Shown here in pieces: positions 9,422 through 17,618 of a stretch of 64,000 nucleotides of DNA (position 1 is its first letter; every line of letters starts with the position of its first letter). The notes under the pieces were generated by a model, which made no database searches, was not told the origin of the DNA, and saw only the letters and a program-made list of their open reading frames with translations. Made by a program: the position numbers and the translations under genes. Origin of the DNA: an uncultured Porphyromonas sp. (GTDB lineage: Bacteria > Bacteroidota > Bacteroidia > Bacteroidales > Porphyromonadaceae). The stretch is taken from contig NZ_CALHDW010000010.1 of NCBI RefSeq assembly GCF_938023125.1, positions 26,604 to 90,603 of the forward strand, in the 5' to 3' direction.

Positions 9422-10537
9422 TTAAAAGAGACGATCGTAAATACCTTCGATCTCCTCTACACTAAAGGGAACATAGTTGTTTTTGAGCAAACGTTGCTGA
9501 GTAACGAGTACAGACTCAGCGAAACCACGACGTTCTTCGGGCTTCATGCCATACTCCTTGAGGGGCCTACGGCTGATAAGCTGACCGAGCAAGCCATCAA
9601 GATCGTCGTATACCTTATCTACCGTAGTGCCGAGCAACTGAGCCAAGTGAGCCTCTAGAGGTGCGATGGTGCCCTTAGGATCCTTAGCGTGATAGAGCTT
9701 GAATACTTCAGTAAAGAACTGGTAGTTAGCTTCTCCGTGGGGCACGTGGTAGTTACCACCCAAGGGATAAGAGAGGGCGTGTACAGCCCCTACACCGGCA
9801 TTACCAAAGGCAATACCCGCCATGTTGGCAGCGATAAGCATATCGGCAGCGTACTTGTGACGTTCTTCAGGAGAGGTAGCAGCGATCTTCTTGAATACGT
9901 CAATAATGGTATCCATTGCAGCAACGCTGAATATGCGTGTATAGGGATTGCTCTTTGGAGACACGTAAGACTCTACAGCGTGGATGAGGGCGTCGATAGA
10001 CGAAGCTGCATAGAAGCGGAAAGGCAACCCGGCGAGAAGCTCGGGAATGATAACAGCATCATCAGCCACAATCACGTCATCAGCAAGACCCATCTTGGTG
10101 TGGCGTGACTTAATCTCTGCAATAGAAATATTGGTTACTTCGCTACCGGTACCGCAAGTGGTGGGTACAATCACGAGTTGACGATCCTTTACGAGGGGGA
10201 TTTTGTGGTCAAAAGCATCCATTACATCAGTAAGGCCTTTGATAACAAAGAGCTTAGCGATGTCGATAACCGTACCACCACCGATGGCGACTACACGACG
10301 GAAAGGAGCATCACCGAGGTCGCGGAGGATGCTATTCATCATCTCATCGGAGGGTTCTCCCTGGCCATACTTCTCCTGCATTACAAAGCGGCAGGGGAGA
10401 CCAAGTTTCTCCATAAAAGGTTGATAAATGAACTCGTTAGTCAATACGAGGTCGTGCTCATTGAGCTCAAAATCCTTTGCAAACTCGGCAAAAGTTTCCG
10501 AGCGATGCAACTTAGTGCTTAGCTTAAATAATAGCAT
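9422..10537 (-). CDS. 4hbD: 4-hydroxybutyrate dehydrogenase (iron-type alcohol dehydrogenase)
   Basis: Reduces succinate semialdehyde to 4-hydroxybutyrate with NADH in the cytoplasm. The 371-aa sequence has the group III (Fe-dependent) alcohol dehydrogenase signatures: the nucleotide-binding GGGTVIDIAK, PTTCGTGSEVT, and the metal site region GAVHALSYPLGGNYHVPHGE with two His ligands. It starts 8 bp after abfT, implying translational coupling, and is followed by sucD, which makes its substrate. Substrate assignment relies on this operon; the fold and cofactor class are seen directly. Confidence 0.95.
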   Translation of the reverse strand: MLLFKLSTKLHRSETFAEFAKDFELNEHDLVLTNEFIYQPFMEKLGLPCRFVMQEKYGQGEPSDEMMNSILRDLGDAPFRRVVAIGGGTVIDIAKLFVIKGLTDVMDAFDHKIPLVKDRQLVIVPTTCGTGSEVTNISIAEIKSRHTKMGLADDVIVADDAVIIPELLAGLPFRFYAASSIDALIHAVESYVSPKSNPYTRIFSVAAMDTIIDVFKKIAATSPEERHKYAADMLIAANMAGIAFGNAGVGAVHALSYPLGGNYHVPHGEANYQFFTEVFKLYHAKDPKGTIAPLEAHLAQLLGTTVDKVYDDLDGLLGQLISRRPLKEYGMKPEERRGFAESVLVTQQRLLKNNYVPFSVEEIEGIYDRLF

Positions 10538-10545
10538 GGATTGGT

Positions 10546-11835
10546 TTATTTTGAAGGGAAACGTTTATTAAATTCTTCGAGGAGTTGGGGACGGAAGTCG
10601 GGGTGCGCAATGGCTATAAGCGCTTCGGCACGCTGGCGAAGGCTCTTTCCTTTGAGCTTAGCAGCCCCAAACTCGGTCACCACATAGTCTACGTCGTTGC
10701 GTGAGGTGGTAACAGCAGCGCCCTCTGCCAAGAGAGGAACAATGCGAGATACCTTACCCTTAGCAGCCGTAGAAGGCATGGCCATAATGCTTACCCCATG
10801 ACCCGACATGGAGGCACCACGTACGTAGTCTACCTGGCCACCGGTACCGCTAAATTGCTTGTATCCGATAGTTTCGCTAGCTACCTGACCCATAAGGTCT
10901 ACCTCAATACAGCTATTGATACTGACCATACGATCGAAGTTCATCACGGTAACGGGGTCGTTAACCCAGTTCACAGGAGCGAGACGCACGTCGGGATTGT
11001 TATTAACAAAGTCATAGAGATCTTTGCTACCCATAAGGAAGGTAGCTGTGAGCTTTCCATTGTCGATCTCTTTTTTCTTACCCGTAATCACACCGGCACG
11101 CACGAGCTCCAACACACCGTCTGAGAACATTTCGGTATGGATCCCAAGGTCTTTCTTATCCTTGAGGAAGAGGAGTACTGCATCGGGGATAGCACCAATA
11201 CCCAACTGAAGGGTATCGCCATCTTGTACAAGATGAGCCACATTATCTCCGATGGCCTTCTCTACTTCGCCAATTGAGGGAGGGGCAATTTCGTAGAGAG
11301 GATAATCTGCTTCTACGATATAGTCTAGCTTAGAAACGTGGATGAGGTTGTCGCCATGAACAAAAGGCATCTGCTTGTTCATTTCGGCAATTACAACCTT
11401 AGCGCGTTCGGCAGCAGGCTTGGTATAGTCGCAAGAGACCCCATAACTGCAATATCCCTCAGCGTTGGGCTCAGAGACTTGCACTACAGCCACATCTACC
11501 GGTATCGCACCATTTTCAAACATGCGAGGTACTTGATAGAAGAAAAGGGGAATAAAATCGACACGCCCTTCGGCAAGGGCTTGACGCGTATTACCGCCAA
11601 CAAAGTTGGTAACATGCCTAAAGTGCCCATCCATCTCCGGTGCGCAATAGGGGGCATCCCCCAGCACCAGCATATGGAAAATCTTTACGTCTTGATAGTT
11701 TTGGTAGTTGTCTGCCAAAGCACGGCTGATAAGCTGAGGAGCGCCTGCAGCGTGCGAAAAAACAACAGAATCGCCATTTTTTATGGCACGTATAGCTTCT
11801 TGAGCCGATACAACTTTGTTTTTATACTCTTCCAT
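10546..11835 (-). CDS. abfT: 4-hydroxybutyrate CoA-transferase
   Basis: Transfers CoA from acetyl-CoA (or another acyl-CoA) to 4-hydroxybutyrate, making 4-hydroxybutyryl-CoA for the dehydratase. The 429-aa length and the acetyl-CoA hydrolase/transferase family features are clear: an N-terminal GDSVVFSHAAGAPQLI, the CoA-binding LGIGAIPDAVL, and HTEMFSDGVLEL that carries the glutamate used for the acyl-enzyme in this family. The C-terminal half ends with GRVD-type loops and VVTEFGAAKLKGKSLRQRA. It lies between the NifU-like gene (80 bp) and 4hbD (8 bp). Paralogues use butyrate or acetate, so the substrate is assigned from context. Confidence 0.95.
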   Translation of the reverse strand: MEEYKNKVVSAQEAIRAIKNGDSVVFSHAAGAPQLISRALADNYQNYQDVKIFHMLVLGDAPYCAPEMDGHFRHVTNFVGGNTRQALAEGRVDFIPLFFYQVPRMFENGAIPVDVAVVQVSEPNAEGYCSYGVSCDYTKPAAERAKVVIAEMNKQMPFVHGDNLIHVSKLDYIVEADYPLYEIAPPSIGEVEKAIGDNVAHLVQDGDTLQLGIGAIPDAVLLFLKDKKDLGIHTEMFSDGVLELVRAGVITGKKKEIDNGKLTATFLMGSKDLYDFVNNNPDVRLAPVNWVNDPVTVMNFDRMVSINSCIEVDLMGQVASETIGYKQFSGTGGQVDYVRGASMSGHGVSIMAMPSTAAKGKVSRIVPLLAEGAAVTTSRNDVDYVVTEFGAAKLKGKSLRQRAEALIAIAHPDFRPQLLEEFNKRFPSK

Positions 11836-11915
11836 CGAGATTATATCTAATGTGGGTTATTTGCTAGTAGTATGTGGGGAGTGTATTGTTTTCTTGTCGG
11901 GGATTGGGAGGTACA

Positions 11916-12230
11916 CTATTGTTTGTTGCTCTCCTTTTGATGCAATTCTCGGAGTATATTGCGAGCCTCTTGGAGCAACTCTTCATCGGTATCCCAGACC
12001 AAAATTAGATTGAAAGGAGTATCGGGAAATGCTGCACGCAGCTGACCCATGACAAGGGCATCCATTGTCTCGGTCATAGAGGGACAAGTAGCACAAGCTC
12101 CCTTGAAGGCGACACGGATGTCGCCTTCGGGGGAGATGCTACAGAGCTTGACACCACCACCATGCAGAGCGAGCTGCGGAGCAACTCGGGTCTCTAGCAC
12201 TTCTTGTACGGCATCAAAATCTAAATTCAT
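11916..12230 (-). CDS. NifU C-terminal-domain protein (Fe-S scaffold)
   Basis: A 104-aa protein consisting of a single NifU-like domain with the conserved CATCP motif (CxxC) that holds a transferable Fe-S cluster. It is 23 bp downstream of abfD. The dehydratase AbfD needs a [4Fe-4S] cluster, so delivery or repair of that cluster is a natural inference. It lacks the N-terminal IscU-like and ferredoxin-like domains of full NifU. The same gene is present at this position in the P. gingivalis cluster. Confidence 0.92.
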   Translation of the reverse strand: MNLDFDAVQEVLETRVAPQLALHGGGVKLCSISPEGDIRVAFKGACATCPSMTETMDALVMGQLRAAFPDTPFNLILVWDTDEELLQEARNILRELHQKESNKQ

Positions 12231-12253
12231 AGGATTTGCAGGAGTACTACAGA

Positions 12254-13726
12254 TTACTTACCGGCAACGTGATCCTTAGAAACATCAACGTGTGCAATCT
12301 CACGAGCAAGTTGCTTCTTAGCTTCGAGGTTGCCCTGACGTTGAATCATAATGCGTTGAGCCTGGGGAGAACCTGCACCGTGCATAGACTCAGTACGATA
12401 GCCAACGGCAGCAGTACCGAGGGTGATGTTTTCGATCAAACGGAGCACGCGCATACGGTTTTCTACATCTGTACCGGCGGCACCTTGTAGGTATTTGCGA
12501 ACAACGGGACCGAGCATATCGTCACGGAGATCTTGCTCAGCAGGCATTGTAACCATGATACCACCGGCGATATCTTCTGCGAGACGAGCGATTTCGTAGG
12601 GGAGACGAGTTACGTTCTGCTTGCACACGTTAGCAAGAAGGAGGTCGATGAGGTAGTTACCACTCTTGGTGGGCTTACCTTCTGCCGAGCAGGCAATACC
12701 GCAAGCATAAAGGGTCTCATTGAGGTGGATCATCTCGATGAGTTTATCCTTGATGTGTGAAGCCTTGGGTACACCATTGTAGTCAGCAGCAAGAGCAGCA
12801 GCACCAATAAGTACGTCGCCCACACCTACCTTACAACCACCATAAGACTGACGGTGATAACCGGCAAAGCGCTCAACCATCAGACCGGCGTACTTGTACT
12901 CTTCGCACATAAATACGCGTTCGTTGGGGATGAATACGTTGTCGAATACAACGAGAGCTTCGTGACCACCGAAGGTATTGTTACCAAGGTCAATGTCTGC
13001 TCCCTCTTCCATCTTACGAGTATCGCAGCTCTGGCGACCATAGATCATGATGATACCGGGAGCGTCGCTTTCGATGGCGAAAGAAACAGCGTAAGCCTTA
13101 TCTTCTTCTTTCATGGACTGAGTAGGCATGATAAGATGTTCATGCGAATTCACAGCACCCGTCTGGTGAGCCTTAGCACCACATACTACGATACCATCAG
13201 GACGGATCTCTGTAATATGCAAGAACATGTCGGGGTCGGGTTGCTGCGAAGGGCTAAGACTGCGGTCGCCCTTGGGGTCGGTCATAGCGCCATCCACCAC
13301 GAGGTCTCTCTCTTGTACCATCTCGAGGTACTTAACGAAGCGCTTGTGATATTCAGTACCGAGGTCTTGGTCCATGTCGTATGTAGTAGAATAGATTGCG
13401 TTAAAAGCATCCATCCCTACACAACGTTGGAAGCAAGCAGCCGTCTTCTGACCCATGAGGCGCTGCATCTTAACCTTCTTAACAAGGTCTCCAGCGTTCT
13501 GATGGATATGGCAGAAACGGTTAATCGTCTTACCCGTAATGTGGCTGGTAGCCGTCATTAGCTCCTTGTATTCATCCTTCTGTGCGAGCTCATAACTCAT
13601 AGCTACTGAGTTGAGCGAAGGACGGATAATAGGATGGTCTACAGGGTTGTCAATGCGTTTACCCATGAAGTAAACCTTAAGATCGAGTTTGCGCAAGCTC
13701 TCGATGTACTCTTCTCTCGTCATCAT
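12254..13726 (-). CDS. abfD: 4-hydroxybutyryl-CoA dehydratase / vinylacetyl-CoA isomerase
   Basis: Dehydrates 4-hydroxybutyryl-CoA to crotonyl-CoA through a ketyl-radical mechanism using FAD and a [4Fe-4S] cluster. The characteristic cluster ligands are present: C-x3-C in AACFQRC (residues 98 and 102) and the His-x6-Cys pair in GYHRQSYGGC (about 291 and 298), spaced as in the Clostridium aminobutyricum enzyme. The start chosen is MMTREEYIESL at 13726, behind an AAAGGAA ribosome-binding sequence and matching family N-termini; an in-frame ATG 45 nt earlier gives an unrelated extension. About 490 aa, first gene of the five-gene operon. Upstream lies a 600-nt gap and a cobalamin riboswitch. Confidence 0.96.
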   Translation of the reverse strand: MMTREEYIESLRKLDLKVYFMGKRIDNPVDHPIIRPSLNSVAMSYELAQKDEYKELMTATSHITGKTINRFCHIHQNAGDLVKKVKMQRLMGQKTAACFQRCVGMDAFNAIYSTTYDMDQDLGTEYHKRFVKYLEMVQERDLVVDGAMTDPKGDRSLSPSQQPDPDMFLHITEIRPDGIVVCGAKAHQTGAVNSHEHLIMPTQSMKEEDKAYAVSFAIESDAPGIIMIYGRQSCDTRKMEEGADIDLGNNTFGGHEALVVFDNVFIPNERVFMCEEYKYAGLMVERFAGYHRQSYGGCKVGVGDVLIGAAALAADYNGVPKASHIKDKLIEMIHLNETLYACGIACSAEGKPTKSGNYLIDLLLANVCKQNVTRLPYEIARLAEDIAGGIMVTMPAEQDLRDDMLGPVVRKYLQGAAGTDVENRMRVLRLIENITLGTAAVGYRTESMHGAGSPQAQRIMIQRQGNLEAKKQLAREIAHVDVSKDHVAGK

Positions 13727-14324
13727 AACTTTAATTCCTTTCCTTTTTGTTGCCAAGTGCACACCCGCCATAGTAGAGAGGGAGGCGTACCCATCGACTT
13801 ATATTGTAGTTATTCTATTTCAATCCAATGCGATCCAACAAAACGATATAGCGAGGCGGCTCCTATAGACTCTCACTCCTATATAATAAGAGCACCGCAC
13901 CAGGAGGCGTGTACGACCATGGTCTTACCCGTCTTCCTAGAGAGTCTATCTCCCCCAGAGAGTTTATCTCTAGAGAGAAGGGAGAAGCCGATTTCTCAAA
14001 AAGAGAAAAGCTCCCTACTTCGCATATCGAGACAAGCGCACATATCTCTTTCTCGTCGCTAGGCGGGAGCCGTTAAATTAGCAGGCAGTGTTTGGTATAA
14101 GGGGGAGCACTTTTTGCAAAGGCACAACAAAACACACATCCGCTCCACCCTCCTCAAGTGTTCCATATAACGAATACAGAACCTATCAGAGAGGCAAAGC
14201 TAGCAATGGTTTGCACCTTGCAATGCTCGAGGGAGCCATCCATTTTAGCAGAAGCTCCGTCCTTCTTTATCACCCACCGTCTCCTATTCCCCCGGAATAA
14301 GCGGGTTTGTCTCACAAACAAGCT
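13727..14324. other. Gene-free leader region between cobalamin riboswitch and abfD
   Basis: No convincing coding frame on either strand. On the minus strand, downstream of the riboswitch, there is a small perfect hairpin (TATTCC/GGAATA, 14285-14299) and many AGAG-rich runs (13930-14050). A TAGCTTTG box (minus, 14195-14202), with ATTG 18 bp upstream of it, could be an internal promoter for abfD. The region could be an unusually long 5' UTR. Confidence 0.55.
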
Positions 14325-14522
14325 ATGGCAGGTCTTCTGACTTCCTCACCGAGACAGCGTCTTCCCAAGCCTCGTTTGCACTTCGCTAAGTGACCTACTG
14401 CCGCCCGGCTTTCACCGAGGTTACAGCTGTGGGGACAGTCTCGGAATTGCACCGAATTCCCTTTTCAAAAGCACAACCATAGGGAAGCTTTCGCCCACAC
14501 TCTAGTAATGCCTTCACCATAA
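14325..14522 (-). ncRNA. Cobalamin (B12) riboswitch
   Basis: On the minus strand the conserved elements appear in order: AAAAGGGAA, GGTGCAATTCCG, ACTGTCCCCACAGCTGTAA (the B12 core, 14421-14456) and, about 80 nt further, the 3' B12 box AGTCAGAAGACCTGCC (14327-14342). These match the class-I cobalamin riboswitch consensus. A promoter lies directly upstream. Downstream on the same strand the first gene is abfD, about 600 nt away, so the regulated gene is not obvious. Confidence 0.93.
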
Positions 14523-14528
14523 CTCCCG

Positions 14529-14559
14529 CAAAGTTAGCACTTCTTTTTTGTTTTGCCAA
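14529..14559 (-). promoter_or_regulatory. Promoter of the cobalamin riboswitch transcript
   Basis: Minus strand TTGG (14559-14556), about 20 bp, then TAACTTTG (14536-14529), which fits the Bacteroidota TTTG/TAnnTTTG pattern. Transcription would begin just upstream of the riboswitch core. Confidence 0.7.
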
Positions 14560-14708
14560 GCCCATTTGCCCTCTCTTCGGCCCCTAGTCTCCCGGGACTT
14601 TACAGACAACTCCCAGAAACCTCCCATCCACCCCTCTTTTTATACATGTTTTTGCACTAGAGAGGGGGGATTCGCTTTCGCTTATGGATACAAAATTTAA
14701 AAGTACAA

Positions 14709-15560
14709 TTACAGAATTAGCAGACTCGCAGCCATCACAGCCATCCCTGCAATGAGGCCATAAATAGCCTGGTGGTGTTTTCCATACTCCTCGGCAGCGG
14801 GGAGCAATTCGTCCAAAGAGATATATACCATGATACCAGCAATGGCGGCAAAAATAATCCCAAAAGTATTATCGGTTAGGAACGGAGCCAACAACAGATA
14901 CCCAACAATGGCGCCAAGAGGCTCTGCAAGGCCCGAAAGGAATGAGAGCCAAAAAGCGCGTTTTCTATTGCCCGTGGCATAAAAGATGGGCACGGAGACG
15001 GATATTCCTTCGGGGATATTGTGGATGGCAATGGCAAACGCAATGGGCAGAGCCACCCGATAGTCTTGCATTCCGGAGAGGAACGTTACCATCCCTTCAG
15101 GGAAATTGTGAATCACCAATATGAGGGCGGTAAAAAGCCCCACACGCAGCAACTTACGCTCCGACACCTTGCGATCCGCCCCCTCCGACTTAGAGGGGAG
15201 ATCTTCCATCCCGTGCATTTCGTGCGGGTTCTCGTGCTGGGGTATTAGCTTATCGATGAGGGCAATGAACAGGATGCCCCCAAAAAAGGAGAGGGCCGTA
15301 TAGAGACCGGCTAGACGTGCCGGGTACAGTTTCTGGAACATCTCCAGCGAAGTAGGGAACATCTCCACAAAGGAGACATACATCATCACCCCTGCCGAGA
15401 AGCCAAGAGAGACGCACAAAAAGGTGGTGTTTGTCCGCTTAGAAAAGAAGGCAATGGTGCTACCAATACCGGTGGCAATACCGGCAAGGAGCGTCAAGAA
15501 AAAGGCAAAAAGGACTTGATGATCAAACATACTCAAAAGCAGGATACAAGGGCCGTACAT
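14709..15560 (-). CDS. zupT: ZIP-family divalent metal transporter (ZupT-like)
   Basis: An inner-membrane importer of zinc and other divalent metals. Eight hydrophobic segments are visible, with the two ZIP signature helices HNFPEG and HNIPEG carrying the metal-binding His/Pro/Glu residues. A hydrophilic loop rich in His/Glu (PQHENPHEMHGMEDLPSK) sits between helices 3 and 4. The longest start overlaps the aguB stop (TAATG); a second ATG at 15530 (MFDHQVLFAFF) aligns better with ZupT N-termini and may be the true start. It appears co-transcribed with aguA-aguB although the functions differ. Confidence 0.93.
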   Translation of the reverse strand: MYGPCILLLSMFDHQVLFAFFLTLLAGIATGIGSTIAFFSKRTNTTFLCVSLGFSAGVMMYVSFVEMFPTSLEMFQKLYPARLAGLYTALSFFGGILFIALIDKLIPQHENPHEMHGMEDLPSKSEGADRKVSERKLLRVGLFTALILVIHNFPEGMVTFLSGMQDYRVALPIAFAIAIHNIPEGISVSVPIFYATGNRKRAFWLSFLSGLAEPLGAIVGYLLLAPFLTDNTFGIIFAAIAGIMVYISLDELLPAAEEYGKHHQAIYGLIAGMAVMAASLLIL

Positions 15561-16447
15561 TAGGGTTCATCGGCACAACGCCGAGTAAGCGTACCAAAGG
15601 CATCGATACGCCGATCGCGGAAGAATGGCCACCAGCGGCGCACCTGCTCCGTGCGGTCAAGGTCGACCTCCACCAAAGCGGTAGCCTCCTCACGCCCGAG
15701 TTGTGCCAAGATCTCGCCCTGCTGACCAGCCACAAAGCTATACCCCCAGAAGCTGATTCCTCCCGTGCGACCTGAGGGATCCGCCTCGTAGCCGACACGG
15801 TTCACCGAGACCACGGGTAGGTTATTGGCGATGGCATGCCCTCGCTGTATGGTACACCAAGCCTCACGCTGGCGCTCCTGCTCTTCGGGCGTATCGCTAC
15901 TCTCTGTACCAATGGCCGTGGGGTAAATCAAGAGATCGGCTCCACGCAGAGCCATAGCCCGAGCAGCTTCGGGGTACCACTGATCCCAACAAACCAAGAC
16001 CCCGAGGCGACCCACAGAGGTATCTATCGGGGTGAACCCCAAGTCCCCCGGAGTGAAATAATACTTCTCGTAATAGGCAGGATCGTCGGGGATGTGCATC
16101 TTGCGATATTTGCCTGCAATAGAGCCATCTTTCTCGATAACGACCGACGTATTGTGGTACAAACCCGCCATACGACGCTCGAAAAGCGATAGCACCAATA
16201 CCACACCAAACCGGCGAGCCAGTGCGCCAAAATACTCCGTACTCTCGCCGGGGATCGACTCGGCTTGATCGAAAACGGAGACCTCCTCTGTCTGGCAAAA
16301 GTAAAGCCCGTTGTGCAACTCTTGTAACACAATCAGTTGGGCGCCATTCTTCGATAGCTCCTCTATCTTCTGCGCCAAGCGTTGCTTGTTAGCGGCACGG
16401 TCGGCCGTATTGGCTTGCTGTATGATTCCTATCTTTAACGTATTCAC
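15560..16447 (-). CDS. aguB: N-carbamoylputrescine amidohydrolase
   Basis: Hydrolyses N-carbamoylputrescine to putrescine, CO2 and ammonia. About 295 aa of the carbon-nitrogen hydrolase fold with the Glu-Lys-Cys triad visible: Glu in VLQELH, Lys in GKYRKMHIPDD, Cys in VLVCWDQWYPEA. The start is taken as GTG at 16447 (VNTLKIGIIQQAN), preceded by AGAAAGAGAA; the frame stays open further upstream but that extension runs into aguA and has no family similarity. It lies 34 bp after aguA, which makes its substrate. Confidence 0.94.
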   Translation of the reverse strand: MNTLKIGIIQQANTADRAANKQRLAQKIEELSKNGAQLIVLQELHNGLYFCQTEEVSVFDQAESIPGESTEYFGALARRFGVVLVLSLFERRMAGLYHNTSVVIEKDGSIAGKYRKMHIPDDPAYYEKYYFTPGDLGFTPIDTSVGRLGVLVCWDQWYPEAARAMALRGADLLIYPTAIGTESSDTPEEQERQREAWCTIQRGHAIANNLPVVSVNRVGYEADPSGRTGGISFWGYSFVAGQQGEILAQLGREEATALVEVDLDRTEQVRRWWPFFRDRRIDAFGTLTRRCADEP

Positions 16448-16481
16448 GTGATTTCTCTTTCTATTTTTGTGTTCATGGAGT

Positions 16482-17543
16482 TTATTTGGGAAGGTACTCC
16501 GGGGCGACAAAACCGTGGGGGAACTGCATTGTAGCGCAGTGCAGGCTCCCATGCTGACGCGTAAGGGTGCGACAATTGACCCCCACAATCTCATGCTCGG
16601 GCAGGGCTTTTCGCAAAATCGCTAGAGCCTCTTCGTCTTGAGGTACTCCGTAGGTGGGAACAAGCAGAGCGCCATTGACGAACAAAAAGTTGGCATACGT
16701 AGCGGGGAGCGGATCGCCCTCTTCGTCCCGAAGGGTACCCACATCGGGCAGGGCCAGCAATTTATACCCACTCTCTTTCATGTCTTCGTGCTGCAAAAGC
16801 TCCTCCTCCATGGCCTTCAACTCGTGGTAATTAATCGAATTGGGATCGGTGGGTGCGACATATACCAGTGTATCATCATTGATAAACCGCACAAGTGTAT
16901 CTACATGCCCATCCGTATCGTCCCCCTCAATCGCTCCATGCTCTATATAGATGACTTTCTGCGCCCCCAAGGTGGACAAGAGCAGGCTATTCAAAGCCGC
17001 CTCTTGCTCGGGGAATATATTTCTATTCGGCTCGGTAAGGCAACGGCGAGTAGTTACCATCTCGCCTCTACTATTGGCATCTATCGAACCGCCCTCCAGC
17101 ACAATCATTTGCTCATCGCACCACTCCGCATCCTTGGCAAAGAAGCCCATATCATGCAGACGCCTAGAGATCATATTATCGTAGTTTGAGGCAAACTTAA
17201 GCCCCCATCCATTGAAACGGAAGTCTACAACTCTCTTCTTTCCCTCCATAAGGCAGCAAAGTGGAGCATAATCTCTAGCCCATGTGTCGTTACTCGGGAG
17301 GTGAATCTCCACAAGTCTTGCTCTTAAATCTTCGGGAAACAAATGAGCTATCTCTCGCCCCTCGGGGAGGACAACCACCAACGGTTCATAGCGCAGGATG
17401 GCTGTAGCCATAGCTAGGTAATTGGCTTCGACCTCGGGGAGGATTTCACACCAATCGCTAGCAGCATGAGGCCAAGTGATAAGTACGGCATCTTGGGGCG
17501 CCCACTCGGGGCACAATCCTTGTGATAGGGAGACTCTGTGCAT
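16482..17543 (-). CDS. aguA: Agmatine deiminase
   Basis: Converts agmatine to N-carbamoylputrescine and ammonia. The 353-aa sequence shows the peptidyl-arginine-deiminase-like signatures: NDTWARDYAP near residue 85, VLEGGSIDANSRG, the EGDDTDGHVDTL segment with catalytic Asp and His, and the catalytic cysteine in GSLHCATMQFP near the C-terminus. No signal peptide is present, unlike the extracellular PAD of P. gingivalis, so the cytoplasmic agmatine enzyme is the right family member. It forms a two-step putrescine operon with aguB. Confidence 0.95.
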   Translation of the reverse strand: MHRVSLSQGLCPEWAPQDAVLITWPHAASDWCEILPEVEANYLAMATAILRYEPLVVVLPEGREIAHLFPEDLRARLVEIHLPSNDTWARDYAPLCCLMEGKKRVVDFRFNGWGLKFASNYDNMISRRLHDMGFFAKDAEWCDEQMIVLEGGSIDANSRGEMVTTRRCLTEPNRNIFPEQEAALNSLLLSTLGAQKVIYIEHGAIEGDDTDGHVDTLVRFINDDTLVYVAPTDPNSINYHELKAMEEELLQHEDMKESGYKLLALPDVGTLRDEEGDPLPATYANFLFVNGALLVPTYGVPQDEEALAILRKALPEHEIVGVNCRTLTRQHGSLHCATMQFPHGFVAPEYLPK

Positions 17544-17618
17544 ATAGTGGTCTATATCGACTTATTTTTCTAGCACGAAATTAGGCATTATAGCCCAATA
17601 ATCCAGCAGACTACCTTA

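Noticed and set aside
8277..9425. 382-aa open frame on the plus strand opposite sucD
   Set aside because: It is antisense to a highly conserved enzyme, has low-complexity composition and no domain; a shadow frame caused by codon bias.
12854..13561. 235-aa open frame on the plus strand opposite abfD
   Set aside because: Antisense to the dehydratase with conserved Fe-S ligands; no independent coding signs.
13727..13771. N-terminal extension of AbfD from an upstream ATG
   Set aside because: The extra 15 residues have no counterpart in the family, and an AAAGGAA site precedes the MMTREEY start.
13634..14300. Small open frames on the plus strand between abfD and the riboswitch
   Set aside because: They lack start-site signals and any recognisable domain, overlap abfD or the leader region, and have low-complexity composition.
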